Shown here piece after piece: positions 1-7,589 of a stretch of 25,098 nt of DNA. The stretch spans positions 1 through 25,098 of the IMG/VR virus record IMGVR_UViG_3300034072_001434. One strand, given 5' to 3'. Source of the stretch: a virus. A program made the translations under genes and the position numbers. Position 1 is the first letter of the stretch, and every line of letters starts with the position of its first letter. Below the pieces are notes generated by a model that saw only the letters and a program-made list of their open reading frames with translations, was not told the origin of the DNA and searched no databases.

Positions 1-1168
1 AGAAGGCGAGCGTATGCACCGTCTCCATGTCGAGATAGGCGGTATCGTCCAGCCCGGCCGCGTTGGTCTGCCACGTCGTGATGGCGCGCTCGATGCGCAC
101 GGTGCCGTCCTGGTCGGTCGCATAGGTCGCGATGCCATCGCGCAGCAGCAGCTCGCGCTCGGCCCGCGTGAAGCGCGCGCCTTCCTTGGGTCCGATGACC
201 AGCGGCAGGGTGAGCGTGTGGAGCGGCCGCGCCGGATCGATATGCGAATAATAGCCACAGATCGCGCCATAGCTGGCCGCGAATTCCCAGGGCGGCGTCG
301 GGCTGGCGCCGGTGCCGATCACGCTGATCAGCTGCGAATTGAGCGCGCCGCCAAAGGCCGAGGCGGTCGCCTGGTTGCCGGTCTTCGCCCCATAGGCCAT
401 GCTTTCGAGCATGCGCACCGGACCCCAGCGATCGTCCAGTTCGGTCTTGGCCGCGCCTAGGATGGTCGCCGTCGCGGTGCCCAGGATGATCGTGCGATAG
501 TTGCTGTCGCCGACCACCGGCCAGACGGTCGCATAGTCCGGATCGCCAGCGCCGTTCGCCATGGCGACGATCGCGAGCGCGATTCCTGCAGGCAGCGTCT
601 CGCCCTGATAGTGGCTGTGGCGGACATCGATTTCGTTGCCGCACGTGCCCTTGTGCCGCGCGGTCAGCGTCACGACCGCCGCATTGACCGAAGCGGTCAC
701 CGGCAGATCGGTCGCCGCGTTGATCGCCGCGCCGATCGCGGTCGCGGTGTTGTTGGCCGTCACGCCGCTGGCGATCGTCACCGGCACGCGCTGGCCTGCG
801 ATCATCAGCGCGATCGTGCCCGCCGCCGTCGAGGGGCCTGTTACCGTGATCGTGCCGGTCGCTGCGGTGCCCGCTTCCAGATCGGCCAGCGGAATGACGG
901 TCAGCTCCGAATAGCGGTCTGCCGCCTTCACCATCCGGACCATGCGCGCGAGCATCGATCCGCGACCGAACAGCGCGATCGCCTGATCGGCCTGGGCGAC
1001 GACGACCGGCGCGAGCGCGGCGGCGGTGCCCGCTGCCAGCTTCTGGCCGACGACCAGGATGCGGTTGGGCAGGATCGGCAGGCCGTTCGTGGCGCGGCTC
1101 GAATCGAACTCGATATACTGGCCGGGAACGCGCAGGCCCACCGGGATGCTGTTGAAGCTGATCGTCAT
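1..1168 (-). CDS. Tail sheath protein, Mu gpL-like (partial, C-terminus off the left edge)
   Basis: Structural protein that polymerises around the tail tube and contracts during infection. I translated this frame directly. It opens with MTISFNSIPVGLRVPGQYIE, and the last codons in the window give a segment reading DDTAYLDMETVHTLAF, typical of the C-terminal half of Mu-type sheaths. About 389 codons are present; Mu gpL is roughly 500 residues, so the last quarter is missing. The ATG at 1168 overlaps the stop of the upstream gene (ATGA), with AGGAG a suitable distance before it. It is the last gene of the head-to-tail run seen here, in the same place as in Mu (after gp37). Tube, tape-measure and baseplate genes would be expected beyond the edge. 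Confidence 0.9.
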   Translation of the reverse strand, partial: MTISFNSIPVGLRVPGQYIEFDSSRATNGLPILPNRILVVGQKLAAGTAAALAPVVVAQADQAIALFGRGSMLARMVRMVKAADRYSELTVIPLADLEAGTAATGTITVTGPSTAAGTIALMIAGQRVPVTIASGVTANNTATAIGAAINAATDLPVTASVNAAVVTLTARHKGTCGNEIDVRHSHYQGETLPAGIALAIVAMANGAGDPDYATVWPVVGDSNYRTIILGTATATILGAAKTELDDRWGPVRMLESMAYGAKTGNQATASAFGGALNSQLISVIGTGASPTPPWEFAASYGAICGYYSHIDPARPLHTLTLPLVIGPKEGARFTRAERELLLRDGIATYATDQDGTVRIERAITTWQTNAAGLDDTAYLDMETVHTLAF

Positions 1169-1788
1169 GCAGTGGCTCCTTCAAGGGTGACTGTGTCGGT
1201 TGCGTCTGCCGCTTCGTCGTCGGGCAGATCGGGGCCGATGCCGCCGAACGGCGGCACGTCCCAATTGGCGTGGAAGGTCTCGAAATCGGCGAGCTCGCCG
1301 TCGAGCATCAGCGCCACGATCGGCACGCGGACCTCCCACTCGAACGCAATGAGCGAGATCTTCGCCTTTCGCGTTTCGGGGGTGCGGCGGACCAGCGCCA
1401 GGCGTCGCGGCTTGATCGGGCCAAGGCCGATCAGGCCGAGGTCATTGCCCGCGAGCAGGCCGATCGCGTCGAACGCGAGCTGGTAGCTTCCGGGTTCAGC
1501 CCCGCTGCCGTGACGTGTCGCCTGCTCGTTGCCGAGATGCTCTGCACCCATCACCAGGGCGAAGCGGGCGAGGCCATAGGTCACGCCTTCGTCATCCTGC
1601 TCCATGCTCACCATGCCCAGAAAAACGCACCAGGCACCGGGGCACCGCAGGGGTCCTTTCAGGTCCTTCAGATACTCGTCCCATTCGTCGGGATAGGTTT
1701 CGAGCGTGCGATAGACATAGCCCAGCCGGCCGTCGGCTCCCGCGTCGCGCAGCACGTCGATGACAGCATTCTCGATCGCGGCGATCAT
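1165..1788 (-). CDS. Mu gp37-like protein (DUF1834)
   Basis: 207-aa protein assigned to the DUF1834/Mu gp37 family by its position directly upstream of the sheath and by its N-terminal pattern, a helix (MIAAIENAVIDVLRD) followed by a YVYRTLETYPDEWDEYL segment. The biochemical role is not established; genes here are thought to act in joining head and tail or terminating the tail. Both ends are coupled by ATGA overlaps, to the small membrane protein upstream and the sheath downstream. The C-terminus is acidic and Ala/Thr-rich. Confidence 0.8.
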   Translation of the reverse strand: MIAAIENAVIDVLRDAGADGRLGYVYRTLETYPDEWDEYLKDLKGPLRCPGAWCVFLGMVSMEQDDEGVTYGLARFALVMGAEHLGNEQATRHGSGAEPGSYQLAFDAIGLLAGNDLGLIGLGPIKPRRLALVRRTPETRKAKISLIAFEWEVRVPIVALMLDGELADFETFHANWDVPPFGGIGPDLPDDEAADATDTVTLEGATA

Positions 1789-1985
1789 GACCTGTCACTC
1801 CTGGCCGCGTCGGTCAGCGCCTCGACAAACGCGAGCGCGATCAGGCCGACCAGGCCGAACGGCCAGAAGATGGCGGCGAGTGCCCGGCCGACCGGCTGGT
1901 CGCTCATCAGCGGGCCGAAGATGGACCACAGCATTGCGCCGATTACAGCCCAGGCGATGGCTGCGAAGATCAGGGCGGCGGTCAT
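1785..1985 (-). CDS. Small membrane protein between gpG-like and gp37-like genes
   Basis: 66-aa protein with two clear hydrophobic segments, about residues 2-25 (MTAALIFAAIAWAVIGAMLW) and 35-53 (RALAAIFWPFGLVGLIALAF), and a charged C-terminal tail. The start ATG overlaps the stop of the gpG-like gene and its stop overlaps the gp37-like start, both as ATGA, so it is translated as part of the operon. It occupies the slot of a small gene often found in Mu-like phages. I recognise no domain. A lysis-related or envelope role is possible but unsupported. Confidence 0.75.
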   Translation of the reverse strand: MTAALIFAAIAWAVIGAMLWSIFGPLMSDQPVGRALAAIFWPFGLVGLIALAFVEALTDAARSDRS

Positions 1986-2494
1986 CCCTCGATCTCCGGA
2001 ACCGCGTCGCGCTCATAGTCCTCGGCGAGCGCGAGGATCTCGGTTTCGTCCTCGTCGCTCAGGCCGAGGAACGGCCGGGCGGGCATGGTGACTTGGCTGA
2101 CGCGGCGAAAGCCCAGACCGCCCGGCAGCGCGAAGGTCAGGTACTCGCCGTTCTTTGGACGGATCGTGCCGCCATATTGGTGGATGCGGGCATAGATGAC
2201 ATTGGTGCCGACCTCCGCCTCGGTGGCGCTGGAGCGGTGGCTGATCGAAGACTTGAGCCGCGCGCTATCGGTCAGCGTCTTGCCGCCCTGCTCGCGGGCG
2301 CGGCGCGACGGCGTCCATTTCGACCCGTCAGGCGCGGTCTCGGTATCGAACCGCTCGATCGTGCTCGACTCGAGATAGAGGCCGAGGATGTCCATCAGGT
2401 CGGACAGGTCGCCATTGGCAGCGGCCAGCGCCGCCAGCCTGGCGTCGATCGCGGCCGAGCCGGACACCCGCATCGAGAAGGAAGTGCCCGCCAT
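1982..2494 (-). CDS. Virion morphogenesis protein, Mu gpG-like (Phage_tail_S family)
   Basis: 170-aa protein of the family that includes Mu gpG and P2 gpS, tail completion/morphogenesis factors. Diagnostic features are the segment SSTIERFDTETAPDGSKW (about residues 43-60), the helix with LTDSARLKSSISHR, and VGTNVIYARIHQYGGTI (about 98-114), which matches the family's VGtnv-YA-iHqfGG signature. The ATG overlaps the last base of the gp36-like stop (TGATG). In Mu this gene sits next to gpF; here it lies between the gp36-like and gp37-like genes, a rearranged order. Confidence 0.88.
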   Translation of the reverse strand: MAGTSFSMRVSGSAAIDARLAALAAANGDLSDLMDILGLYLESSTIERFDTETAPDGSKWTPSRRAREQGGKTLTDSARLKSSISHRSSATEAEVGTNVIYARIHQYGGTIRPKNGEYLTFALPGGLGFRRVSQVTMPARPFLGLSDEDETEILALAEDYERDAVPEIEG

Positions 2495-2916
2495 CAGAAG
2501 CTCTGCAGGCTGTCACGGCCGAACGTGTTCGGCTGGCCGGAGGAGAAGATCGCATCGGGGCGCGGCTCGGCGATTTCCTGCCCGCCATCGAGCACGATCG
2601 TGCCCGCGCTGATATCGGCCAGGCGCTTCATCGCGTCCTTGTGGCGATCCTTGACATGGTCGGGGCGATCGCTGCGCCACAGCTCATGGAACGCAAGGTC
2701 GCAGGCGATGTCCTGGAGCAGTTGGTTGCCCGCAAGCAGCGCCACGTCCTTGTGGCGGCGCGCGACATAGCCAGTGATCATCGCATCGGCGCGGGTTAGC
2801 GCGGCATCGACGCGCGCGGCATCGATGTTGCCGGTGCCCGCCTCGTCGGTCAGCTGGACCAGGTCCCGCTCCTCGAAGCGAGCCTGCATGGCGGCAAGGG
2901 TCGCGAAGAGAGGCAA
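2494..2916 (-). CDS. Mu gp36-like protein (DUF1320)
   Basis: About 140 aa. The N-terminus PLFATLAAMQARFEERDLVQ followed by LTD fits the DUF1320 opening (ATLADMxxRFGEEELIQLTD), followed by a helical body with DAALTRADAMITGYVARR. Probably a head-tail connector component. I chose the TTG at 2916 because GAAAGGA lies 8 bases before it and it places the family motif right at the N-terminus. A TTG at 2937 would add seven residues, and an ATG at 2889 would cut into the motif. It shares one base with the gpG-like start. Confidence 0.82.
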   Translation of the reverse strand: MPLFATLAAMQARFEERDLVQLTDEAGTGNIDAARVDAALTRADAMITGYVARRHKDVALLAGNQLLQDIACDLAFHELWRSDRPDHVKDRHKDAMKRLADISAGTIVLDGGQEIAEPRPDAIFSSGQPNTFGRDSLQSF

Positions 2917-2948
2917 GAGCGGGGTCCTTTCGTTCAATTAGGGCAAAT

Positions 2949-2989
2949 GCCGGGTGCGTTCATGTGAAGCGGGCAAGAGCGCACCCGGC
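2949..2989 (-). other. Inverted repeat between gp35-like and gp36-like genes
   Basis: A perfect 10-bp inverted repeat, GCCGGGTGCG at 2949-2958 and CGCACCCGGC at 2980-2989, with a 21-base spacer. It fills most of the 87-base gap between the two genes. On the minus-strand transcript it would form a GC-rich stem without a following U-run, so it is not a textbook terminator. It could be an mRNA processing or stability structure or a partial terminator separating head and connector expression. Confidence 0.5.
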
Positions 2990-3003
2990 TGGAGCGGGCC
3001 GCG

Positions 3004-3516
3004 TTAGGACGCGGCCTTGGCCTCGGACGCCTTCGGCTTCGCAGCCTTGGACGCGCGACCCGAGGGCTTTTCGGGTTCGGAAGCGGGTGCGGCGACCGGT
3101 GCGGGAGCCGAGTCCGCAGCCGGTTGTTCTTCTCCGGAAGGCGGGGTCGCCGCTTCCGTCTCGGTCTTCGAAGCATCATCACCCTGCGCCGCCGCAGCGC
3201 CGGGTGCCAAACTGGGCTCAAGCGGAGTTTGACTATCAGCGCCGCCCTCCTCGCCCGTTCCGGTCATGAATTCCTGATAATGGACGACAGCCGCTTGGCG
3301 CTCATCCATCGGGACGCGCTTGAAGCTGACGCCGTCTTCCGATGCTGCGATTTCGACGGCCGCATCAGCGAGCAGCTTGGCCACACGGTCGTGGCCCAGC
3401 TCGCCGAACTCGTCGGCCGACAGCAGCGTCGGGCTGGCGGCCGTCCCGATCACCAGACCGGCGCGGCGATAGGCCGACCGACTGGTGGTCAGGCGGATGA
3501 ACGCTGGCCGGATCAC
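3004..3516 (-). CDS. Mu gp35-like protein with Ala/Pro/Glu-rich tail
   Basis: 170 aa. The N-terminal 45 or so residues (FIRLTTSRSAYRRAGLVIGT, then a segment SADEFGELGHD) match the small folded domain of Mu gp35/HI1506-type proteins, which follow the major head gene in Mu-like phages. Residues from about 85 onward are low complexity: Ala, Pro, Glu, Ser, then Lys-rich at the end, probably disordered. The GTG start overlaps the capsid stop (GTGA). Role not known; it is expected with the capsid or connector. Confidence 0.75.
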   Translation of the reverse strand: MIRPAFIRLTTSRSAYRRAGLVIGTAASPTLLSADEFGELGHDRVAKLLADAAVEIAASEDGVSFKRVPMDERQAAVVHYQEFMTGTGEEGGADSQTPLEPSLAPGAAAAQGDDASKTETEAATPPSGEEQPAADSAPAPVAAPASEPEKPSGRASKAAKPKASEAKAAS

Positions 3517-4406
3517 GGCAGGCGATCCGCTTCGACGATGATGACCTCGCCAGCCAGCGTGTTCGATTCGCCGTTGGTGAGGTTGGGCTTGAAGGTGTCC
3601 TTGGCCTTCTGCTGGTTGGACACGCCGACGACCAGATGGGTCGGGCGGATGCCGCGCGGCTCGTCATTGTCGTCCTTGAAGCCCTTCATCGCATCGCGCG
3701 CCAGGATGTAGTTGGCGGCGTTGAGCACGCGGGTCGAACGATAGGCGAGGAACGGCAGCGTGTAGCCGACTGCACCGCGTGCCTCGCCATAGGCCATCAT
3801 GATGCCGGTCTTCGCGACCTCACTGTCCATGAGGTCGTTGATCCACCAGAAATACGGGGCCTTGCGCTCCTGGCTGATCAGCGGCTTGAGCGGCTGCGAG
3901 CAGTCGAGCAGGTACCAGGGCTCGCCGCCAGCGGTGGCGTCGATGTTCGACCAGGTCGAACCCGCTTCGTCGAACGAGGGGTGCTCGTCGTCGAAGAAAT
4001 TCTGGCCGTCGAAGCATGGCAGCGTGTGCCCCAGCGCCAGCGCCTGGAAGCGCAGCCGGTCCATCCACTGCTTGCCTTCGCGGCCCCAGCCCTGGAACAT
4101 GGCCGGATAAAGGCCGATCTGATCGTCCTCGACCTGCGTGCGCTTGATGCCGAGGGTGGCCTCGTAATCGTCGTTGATCAGCTGGTAGACCTTCTCGATC
4201 ACCTGCTTGATGCGCTTCTCGCCGACCCATTTGCGGAAGATCGGCAAGTCGCCGAGGAAGCCATAGGTGTTGATCGCGGTCGAGGACGGGATCGGCGTCG
4301 ACATGAATTCGCCGACGATCTGGGCTTCGGTCTTGCCCTGCTCGAAGGCCTTGCTGAAGGTGACGCGGAGCGCGTCGAGCAGCGCCTGGGTGACTACACG
4401 TGCCAA
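3513..4406 (-). CDS. Major head subunit, Mu gpT-like
   Basis: 297-aa major capsid protein. Family features include the N-terminal segment ALRVTFSKAFEQGK, the STAINTYGFLGDLPIFRKWVG region (about residues 42-62) typical of gpT, the central NFFDDEHPSF and SQERKAPYFWW segments, and C-terminal PTHLVVGVSNQQKAKD. It sits downstream of protease/scaffold and decoration genes, the standard order. The start is a TTG at 4406. AAGGAG lies 8 bases upstream and there is no ATG in frame before the previous gene's stop at 4419, so the rare start codon appears real. Confidence 0.93.
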   Translation of the reverse strand: MARVVTQALLDALRVTFSKAFEQGKTEAQIVGEFMSTPIPSSTAINTYGFLGDLPIFRKWVGEKRIKQVIEKVYQLINDDYEATLGIKRTQVEDDQIGLYPAMFQGWGREGKQWMDRLRFQALALGHTLPCFDGQNFFDDEHPSFDEAGSTWSNIDATAGGEPWYLLDCSQPLKPLISQERKAPYFWWINDLMDSEVAKTGIMMAYGEARGAVGYTLPFLAYRSTRVLNAANYILARDAMKGFKDDNDEPRGIRPTHLVVGVSNQQKAKDTFKPNLTNGESNTLAGEVIIVEADRLP

Positions 4407-4418
4407 GGGGGGAACTCC

Positions 4419-5228
4419 TTACTTGAGGGCGATTTCGAGGACGCCCGACACCGCACCGGCAGTGTTGAAGGCGGCAGCGGGGATGATCTGGATGCGATCG
4501 CCCGCATTGACGGCGGCGCTGGCATGGCCAGCTGTCGGCACGTCGGTTACGACCGTGCCCTTGGTGGCAGCGTCCGCGATCGTGCAAGCCAGGCCGTCGA
4601 CGGCGGTGCCGTTGACCGAGGCGGTGACATCGCCGCCAGTGGTGACCGCCTTCTGGACGATGACGCTGTTGCGCACGATCCGGCCAGCAGCAGGGGCGAC
4701 CATCTCGTAGGATGTGCCCGCGAGCGTATCGGTTTCGTTGATCGACCAGGGCAGGAAGATGCTGCGCGTGGTGTCGGTCAGTGCGGCCGGTGAGATATCG
4801 ACCCAGACGCCATCCTGGCCGACCTCGCGCACGATGCCCGCAATCGGGCGGGTGCCGCCTGCGGAGCTGAGCGCGACGGTCTCGTCATCGACGACATGAA
4901 CCAGCTTGCCGATCGCCGCGACCGTAATGGCATCGGCCCCGGCCGAGTTCTTGAACAGGAAGGTCCCGAACTCGACCTCGACCTGCTTGTCGCCATCGGC
5001 CGCGCCGCCGACGACGCTTTCGAGCGCCATGCCGACCACGCGATAATCGGCCTGGTCGTTGATCTTGAGCAGATCGGTGCCGCCCTGGCCAGCGCGCGCG
5101 GCGCGGGCATATCCGGCATCAACCATTACCAGGCCGCCCTGGTGGATCACGGCGGCGGCGGCGACCGCCAGGACGAGCAGGTTACCGCCCGCGAATTTCT
5201 GGGTGCGCTTGGGTGCGGCAAGAGCCAT
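4419..5228 (-). CDS. Head decoration/cement-like protein with extra C-terminal domain
   Basis: 269 aa, placed between protease/scaffold and major head protein, where DUF2190-type cement proteins occur. The first ~155 residues contain IGKLVHVVDDETVALSS followed by GGTRPIAGIVREVGQDGVWV, a pattern typical of capsid decoration proteins. Residues from about 160 form a second Thr/Ala/Gly-rich, beta-looking domain (FLPWSINETDTLAG to the end), perhaps displayed on the capsid. The ATG follows AAGGGAA and lies just after the protease stop. The family assignment of the C-terminal half is uncertain. Confidence 0.72.
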   Translation of the reverse strand: MALAAPKRTQKFAGGNLLVLAVAAAAVIHQGGLVMVDAGYARAARAGQGGTDLLKINDQADYRVVGMALESVVGGAADGDKQVEVEFGTFLFKNSAGADAITVAAIGKLVHVVDDETVALSSAGGTRPIAGIVREVGQDGVWVDISPAALTDTTRSIFLPWSINETDTLAGTSYEMVAPAAGRIVRNSVIVQKAVTTGGDVTASVNGTAVDGLACTIADAATKGTVVTDVPTAGHASAAVNAGDRIQIIPAAAFNTAGAVSGVLEIALK

Positions 5229-5229
5229 G

Positions 5230-5772
5230 TCAGATGTTCCCTTCGTTCTTCGCCGCGAGGTAGTCTTCCGGGCTCATCCCGGTCATCTCGCAGGCGATGG
5301 CTTCGTCTTCGGTCAGCGCGGTGAACTTGCCCGCGTTTTCCGGCTGATTGTTGAGGACGTCGCCAGCAGCGAACGGAGCCGCCCCGGCGAGGAAGCTGTG
5401 GAAGCTAGCCTGATCCTTCTTGACCAGGGCCAGTGCCCAAGCGCGCTGAGCGGGCAGCACCTTGCCGTCGGCGATCGCCTGGTCGACAGCGGCGATCGCC
5501 GACTTCTCGGCATCGTCCTTCATTTGCTTGGCAAGCGCGTCATAGCTGGCGCGCGGAACGAACTGGGTCAGATCGACAGCCGCCGACTGCTCGACCAGGG
5601 CGCTGGCGATCGCCGCGCCATCGGCATCGTCGGCCAGGCCGAGCGCAGTGCGGGCAGATGCCAGCGCCGACGCCTGCGCAGTGGACTTTTCCATCATGTC
5701 CTTGATGGCGGCGAGGACTTCCTCCTCGCTGGCGTCTTCGGCAAGGCCGAGCGCCGATGCTATGGATTTCAT
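5230..5772 (-). CDS. Putative internal-start scaffold protein (Mu gpZ analogue)
   Basis: An in-frame ATG at 5772 inside the protease gene would give a 180-aa product covering only the scaffold part, beginning MKSIASALGLAEDASEEEV. AAGGAG occurs at 5784-5789, 11 bases upstream, a better ribosome site than the one at the full-length start. In Mu the scaffold gpZ is made from an internal start within gpI, so the same arrangement is inferred here. The protein is acidic and helical. The spacing is slightly long. Confidence 0.55.
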   Translation of the reverse strand: MKSIASALGLAEDASEEEVLAAIKDMMEKSTAQASALASARTALGLADDADGAAIASALVEQSAAVDLTQFVPRASYDALAKQMKDDAEKSAIAAVDQAIADGKVLPAQRAWALALVKKDQASFHSFLAGAAPFAAGDVLNNQPENAGKFTALTEDEAIACEMTGMSPEDYLAAKNEGNI

Positions 5773-6315
5773 GGAATTCGTAACTCCTTCATCGTCATCC
5801 GCCTCGTCGGCATCCATGTCCGCAGACGCGATGGCGGCCAGGTCGAGATTGGGGGAATTGGTGAGCCCTGCGTTGACCAAGCGCGTGACGCGGCCGTCCT
5901 TCAGGTGCCGGAAGAATGGGCTGATATAGCGATACTCGCCCGCCTCCAGGGCGGCGGTCGCAGCGGCGGTCCATTCGACATCGCCATAGATACCGTCCGC
6001 CTCGACATGCAGCTGCTTGATCCAGCCAGCGGCCTTCGCCGTGCCGCCCTTGGGCACCGCAAGCACGCTCTGGTGATCATAGTCGATGAACAGCTCGGTG
6101 CCGCGCTGGATGGCAGCGGTGGTCTCGATCACCTGCTGCGCATGCGCCGCGTCGGCCAGGCGATAGGGTCCACGGCCATCACGCCCGAAGAACGGATCGC
6201 CGAACGGCAACAGCTGCACGCGGGTGCGGACCTTGCCCTCGGCATCGAGCGCGGCTTGCGCTGCCGCAATTGCGACCTGGGTGCCAGCATCGGGGGAGGT
6301 TTTGCGCTTCGTCAT
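5230..6315 (-). CDS. Prohead protease with scaffold domain, Mu gpI-like
   Basis: About 361 aa. The N-terminal protease domain (to about residue 165) contains RVQLLPFGDPFFGRDGRGPY, ELFIDYDHQS with a likely catalytic His81, and VNAGLTNSPNLDL with a candidate Ser154. This matches the Mu gpI (gp32) protease. The C-terminal part is acidic, Ala-rich and helical, as in scaffolds. It is expected to process the prohead and then be removed. The ATG at 6315 gives a normal N-terminus (TKRKTSPDAG), but no clear Shine-Dalgarno precedes it; an in-frame ATG at 6342 is an alternative. Confidence 0.88.
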   Translation of the reverse strand: MTKRKTSPDAGTQVAIAAAQAALDAEGKVRTRVQLLPFGDPFFGRDGRGPYRLADAAHAQQVIETTAAIQRGTELFIDYDHQSVLAVPKGGTAKAAGWIKQLHVEADGIYGDVEWTAAATAALEAGEYRYISPFFRHLKDGRVTRLVNAGLTNSPNLDLAAIASADMDADEADDDEGVTNSMKSIASALGLAEDASEEEVLAAIKDMMEKSTAQASALASARTALGLADDADGAAIASALVEQSAAVDLTQFVPRASYDALAKQMKDDAEKSAIAAVDQAIADGKVLPAQRAWALALVKKDQASFHSFLAGAAPFAAGDVLNNQPENAGKFTALTEDEAIACEMTGMSPEDYLAAKNEGNI

Positions 6316-6351
6316 GGTGACAAAGCGATAGGCCAAGGCCATGCGCAAGGT

Positions 6352-6373
6352 GGTGCTGCAGGGCCGCAGCACC
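6352..6373 (-). terminator. Hairpin between MuF-like and protease genes (copy 1 of a shared stem)
   Basis: A perfect 8-bp stem, GGTGCTGC and GCAGCACC, with a 6-base loop. It lies in the ~116-base gap (6316-6431) between the MuF and protease genes, the longest gap in the window. The same stem occurs at 16754-16775 after the Mor gene. There is no U-run on the minus-strand transcript, so it could be a factor-assisted terminator, a stability element or a protein-binding site. I see no gene in the rest of this gap. Confidence 0.45.
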
Positions 6374-6431
6374 CTGAACAGCCCCGCCTAGCCTGGCTTA
6401 ACCGGCTTGGGGGCCGCTGGCAATTGCCGCG

Positions 6432-7589
6432 TCAGCGCTGCCAGACGATCGTGCCGCCGCCTGCCGATCGCAGCGGGGCGGTGCGCCAGCCCGCGCGACC
6501 GATATCGAATGCGGTGTTGCCCGCCAGATAGCGCCGCATCAGCATCATCCGCCCCGACTTGTCGCGCACCCAGACCAGCCGGATCGTGTCGGGCCTGGCC
6601 AGCGCGGCAAGGCCCTGCTCGATGCGTCGGAGCTGCGAGCCGCCCGGCAGCTTCAGATCGCCGCGCGCATCGCGAAACAGCCCCGCGCCGATCGCGAACG
6701 GCCAGCCGGTTTCGTCGCGCCAAATCTTGCCGCGCTGCAGCTGCTCGTCCGTGATCTCAAAGGGCCGCAAAAGCCGCTTCAGCACCCGCTCAGCATCCGC
6801 TGACAGATCGGCGGCGGCGATCGCGTCGCTCTCGCCTGGCGCGCCTGGCATCGGCTTGGGGCTGAGCGGGTCGAGATAGGCCTTGCCGACATTGAACGAG
6901 AAGCCGGGATCGATTCCGCGCTCGGTCCGCGTGATCTCGCCGGTGCGCCGGTTGACATAGTCGCGCTGCGGAAAGCGCACCGGCTCCTCGGTCACCTTCT
7001 CGCCGCGTCGATCGAGCATGCGCTGGTTGACCGGCCGCGCGGTGCACCGGCAGTTCCAGCCGCATGGAGGATAGTGCGTGTCCCACCAGGGATGATCGAC
7101 CGGCAGGATGGTCTTGTGCCAGGCACCATGTTCGGGGCGCTCGCGGCCGTCCTTGACCGATTTGTAGATCAGGAAGGGAAAGACGCGCTTCTGGCGCTGG
7201 ATGCGTTCCCAGCGCCCCGCCGCATAGGCGCTGCGCAAATTGGTGTCGAAAATGGTGCGCAGCCTGGCCGGGCTGCCGAGCTGGACGACGCGCTGCTCGC
7301 CGGTCTGCGGGTCGATCTCAAGGCTCTTGCCCCACCAGCCGCGCGCCATCAGCAGCGAGGTGAGCTGCTGGCGGAAGGTTGCCAGCGTGGTGCCGTTGAC
7401 CAGCGCGTCATCGACCGCCTGGCGAATGTCCTCGAGCAGATCGCGCGACATCGCCTTGGCCACTGTGAACGCCTTGGCATGCTCTTCTTGCCAGACGTCG
7501 CGCCAGTCGAAGCCGAAGGCGATGCCCTTGGCGCGGAAGAACGCGATCGCCTCTTCGGGCAGCAGCAGCGGCGGAGTCTCGTCAGCCAT
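6432..7589 (-). CDS. MuF-type minor head protein with C-terminal nuclease/toxin-like domain
   Basis: 385 aa. Residues 1-~190 are the phage MuF (Mu gpF/SPP1 gp7) domain: DVWQEEHAKAFTVAK near the N-terminus, FDTNLRSAYAAGRWERI (about 114-130), and the hallmark HYPPCGWNCRCTA at about 172-184. This minor head component sits at the portal and may enter the cell with DNA. Residues ~265-385 are a separate domain with PDTIRLVWVRDKSGRMML, MRRYLAG and FDIGRAGWRT, resembling the PBECR-type (Barnase/EndoU/ColicinE5/RelE-like) nuclease domains often attached to MuF. The ATG at 7589 overlaps the upstream stop by one base. Confidence 0.88.
   Translation of the reverse strand: MADETPPLLLPEEAIAFFRAKGIAFGFDWRDVWQEEHAKAFTVAKAMSRDLLEDIRQAVDDALVNGTTLATFRQQLTSLLMARGWWGKSLEIDPQTGEQRVVQLGSPARLRTIFDTNLRSAYAAGRWERIQRQKRVFPFLIYKSVKDGRERPEHGAWHKTILPVDHPWWDTHYPPCGWNCRCTARPVNQRMLDRRGEKVTEEPVRFPQRDYVNRRTGEITRTERGIDPGFSFNVGKAYLDPLSPKPMPGAPGESDAIAAADLSADAERVLKRLLRPFEITDEQLQRGKIWRDETGWPFAIGAGLFRDARGDLKLPGGSQLRRIEQGLAALARPDTIRLVWVRDKSGRMMLMRRYLAGNTAFDIGRAGWRTAPLRSAGGGTIVWQR

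Noticed and set aside
3636-4793. Long plus-strand ORFs such as this one (also 5059-6531, 10220-11926, 1760-2770, 12201-13460)
   Set aside because: They lie opposite strong minus-strand phage genes, have Arg/Ala-rich or random-looking translations and no recognisable motif; they are frame shadows of high-GC genes.
6388-6723. 111-aa minus ORF at the end of MuF, ending a little beyond its stop
   Set aside because: It is the shifted frame of the MuF C-terminal domain with Arg-rich composition. A programmed frameshift extending MuF was considered, but there is no slippery site I can support.
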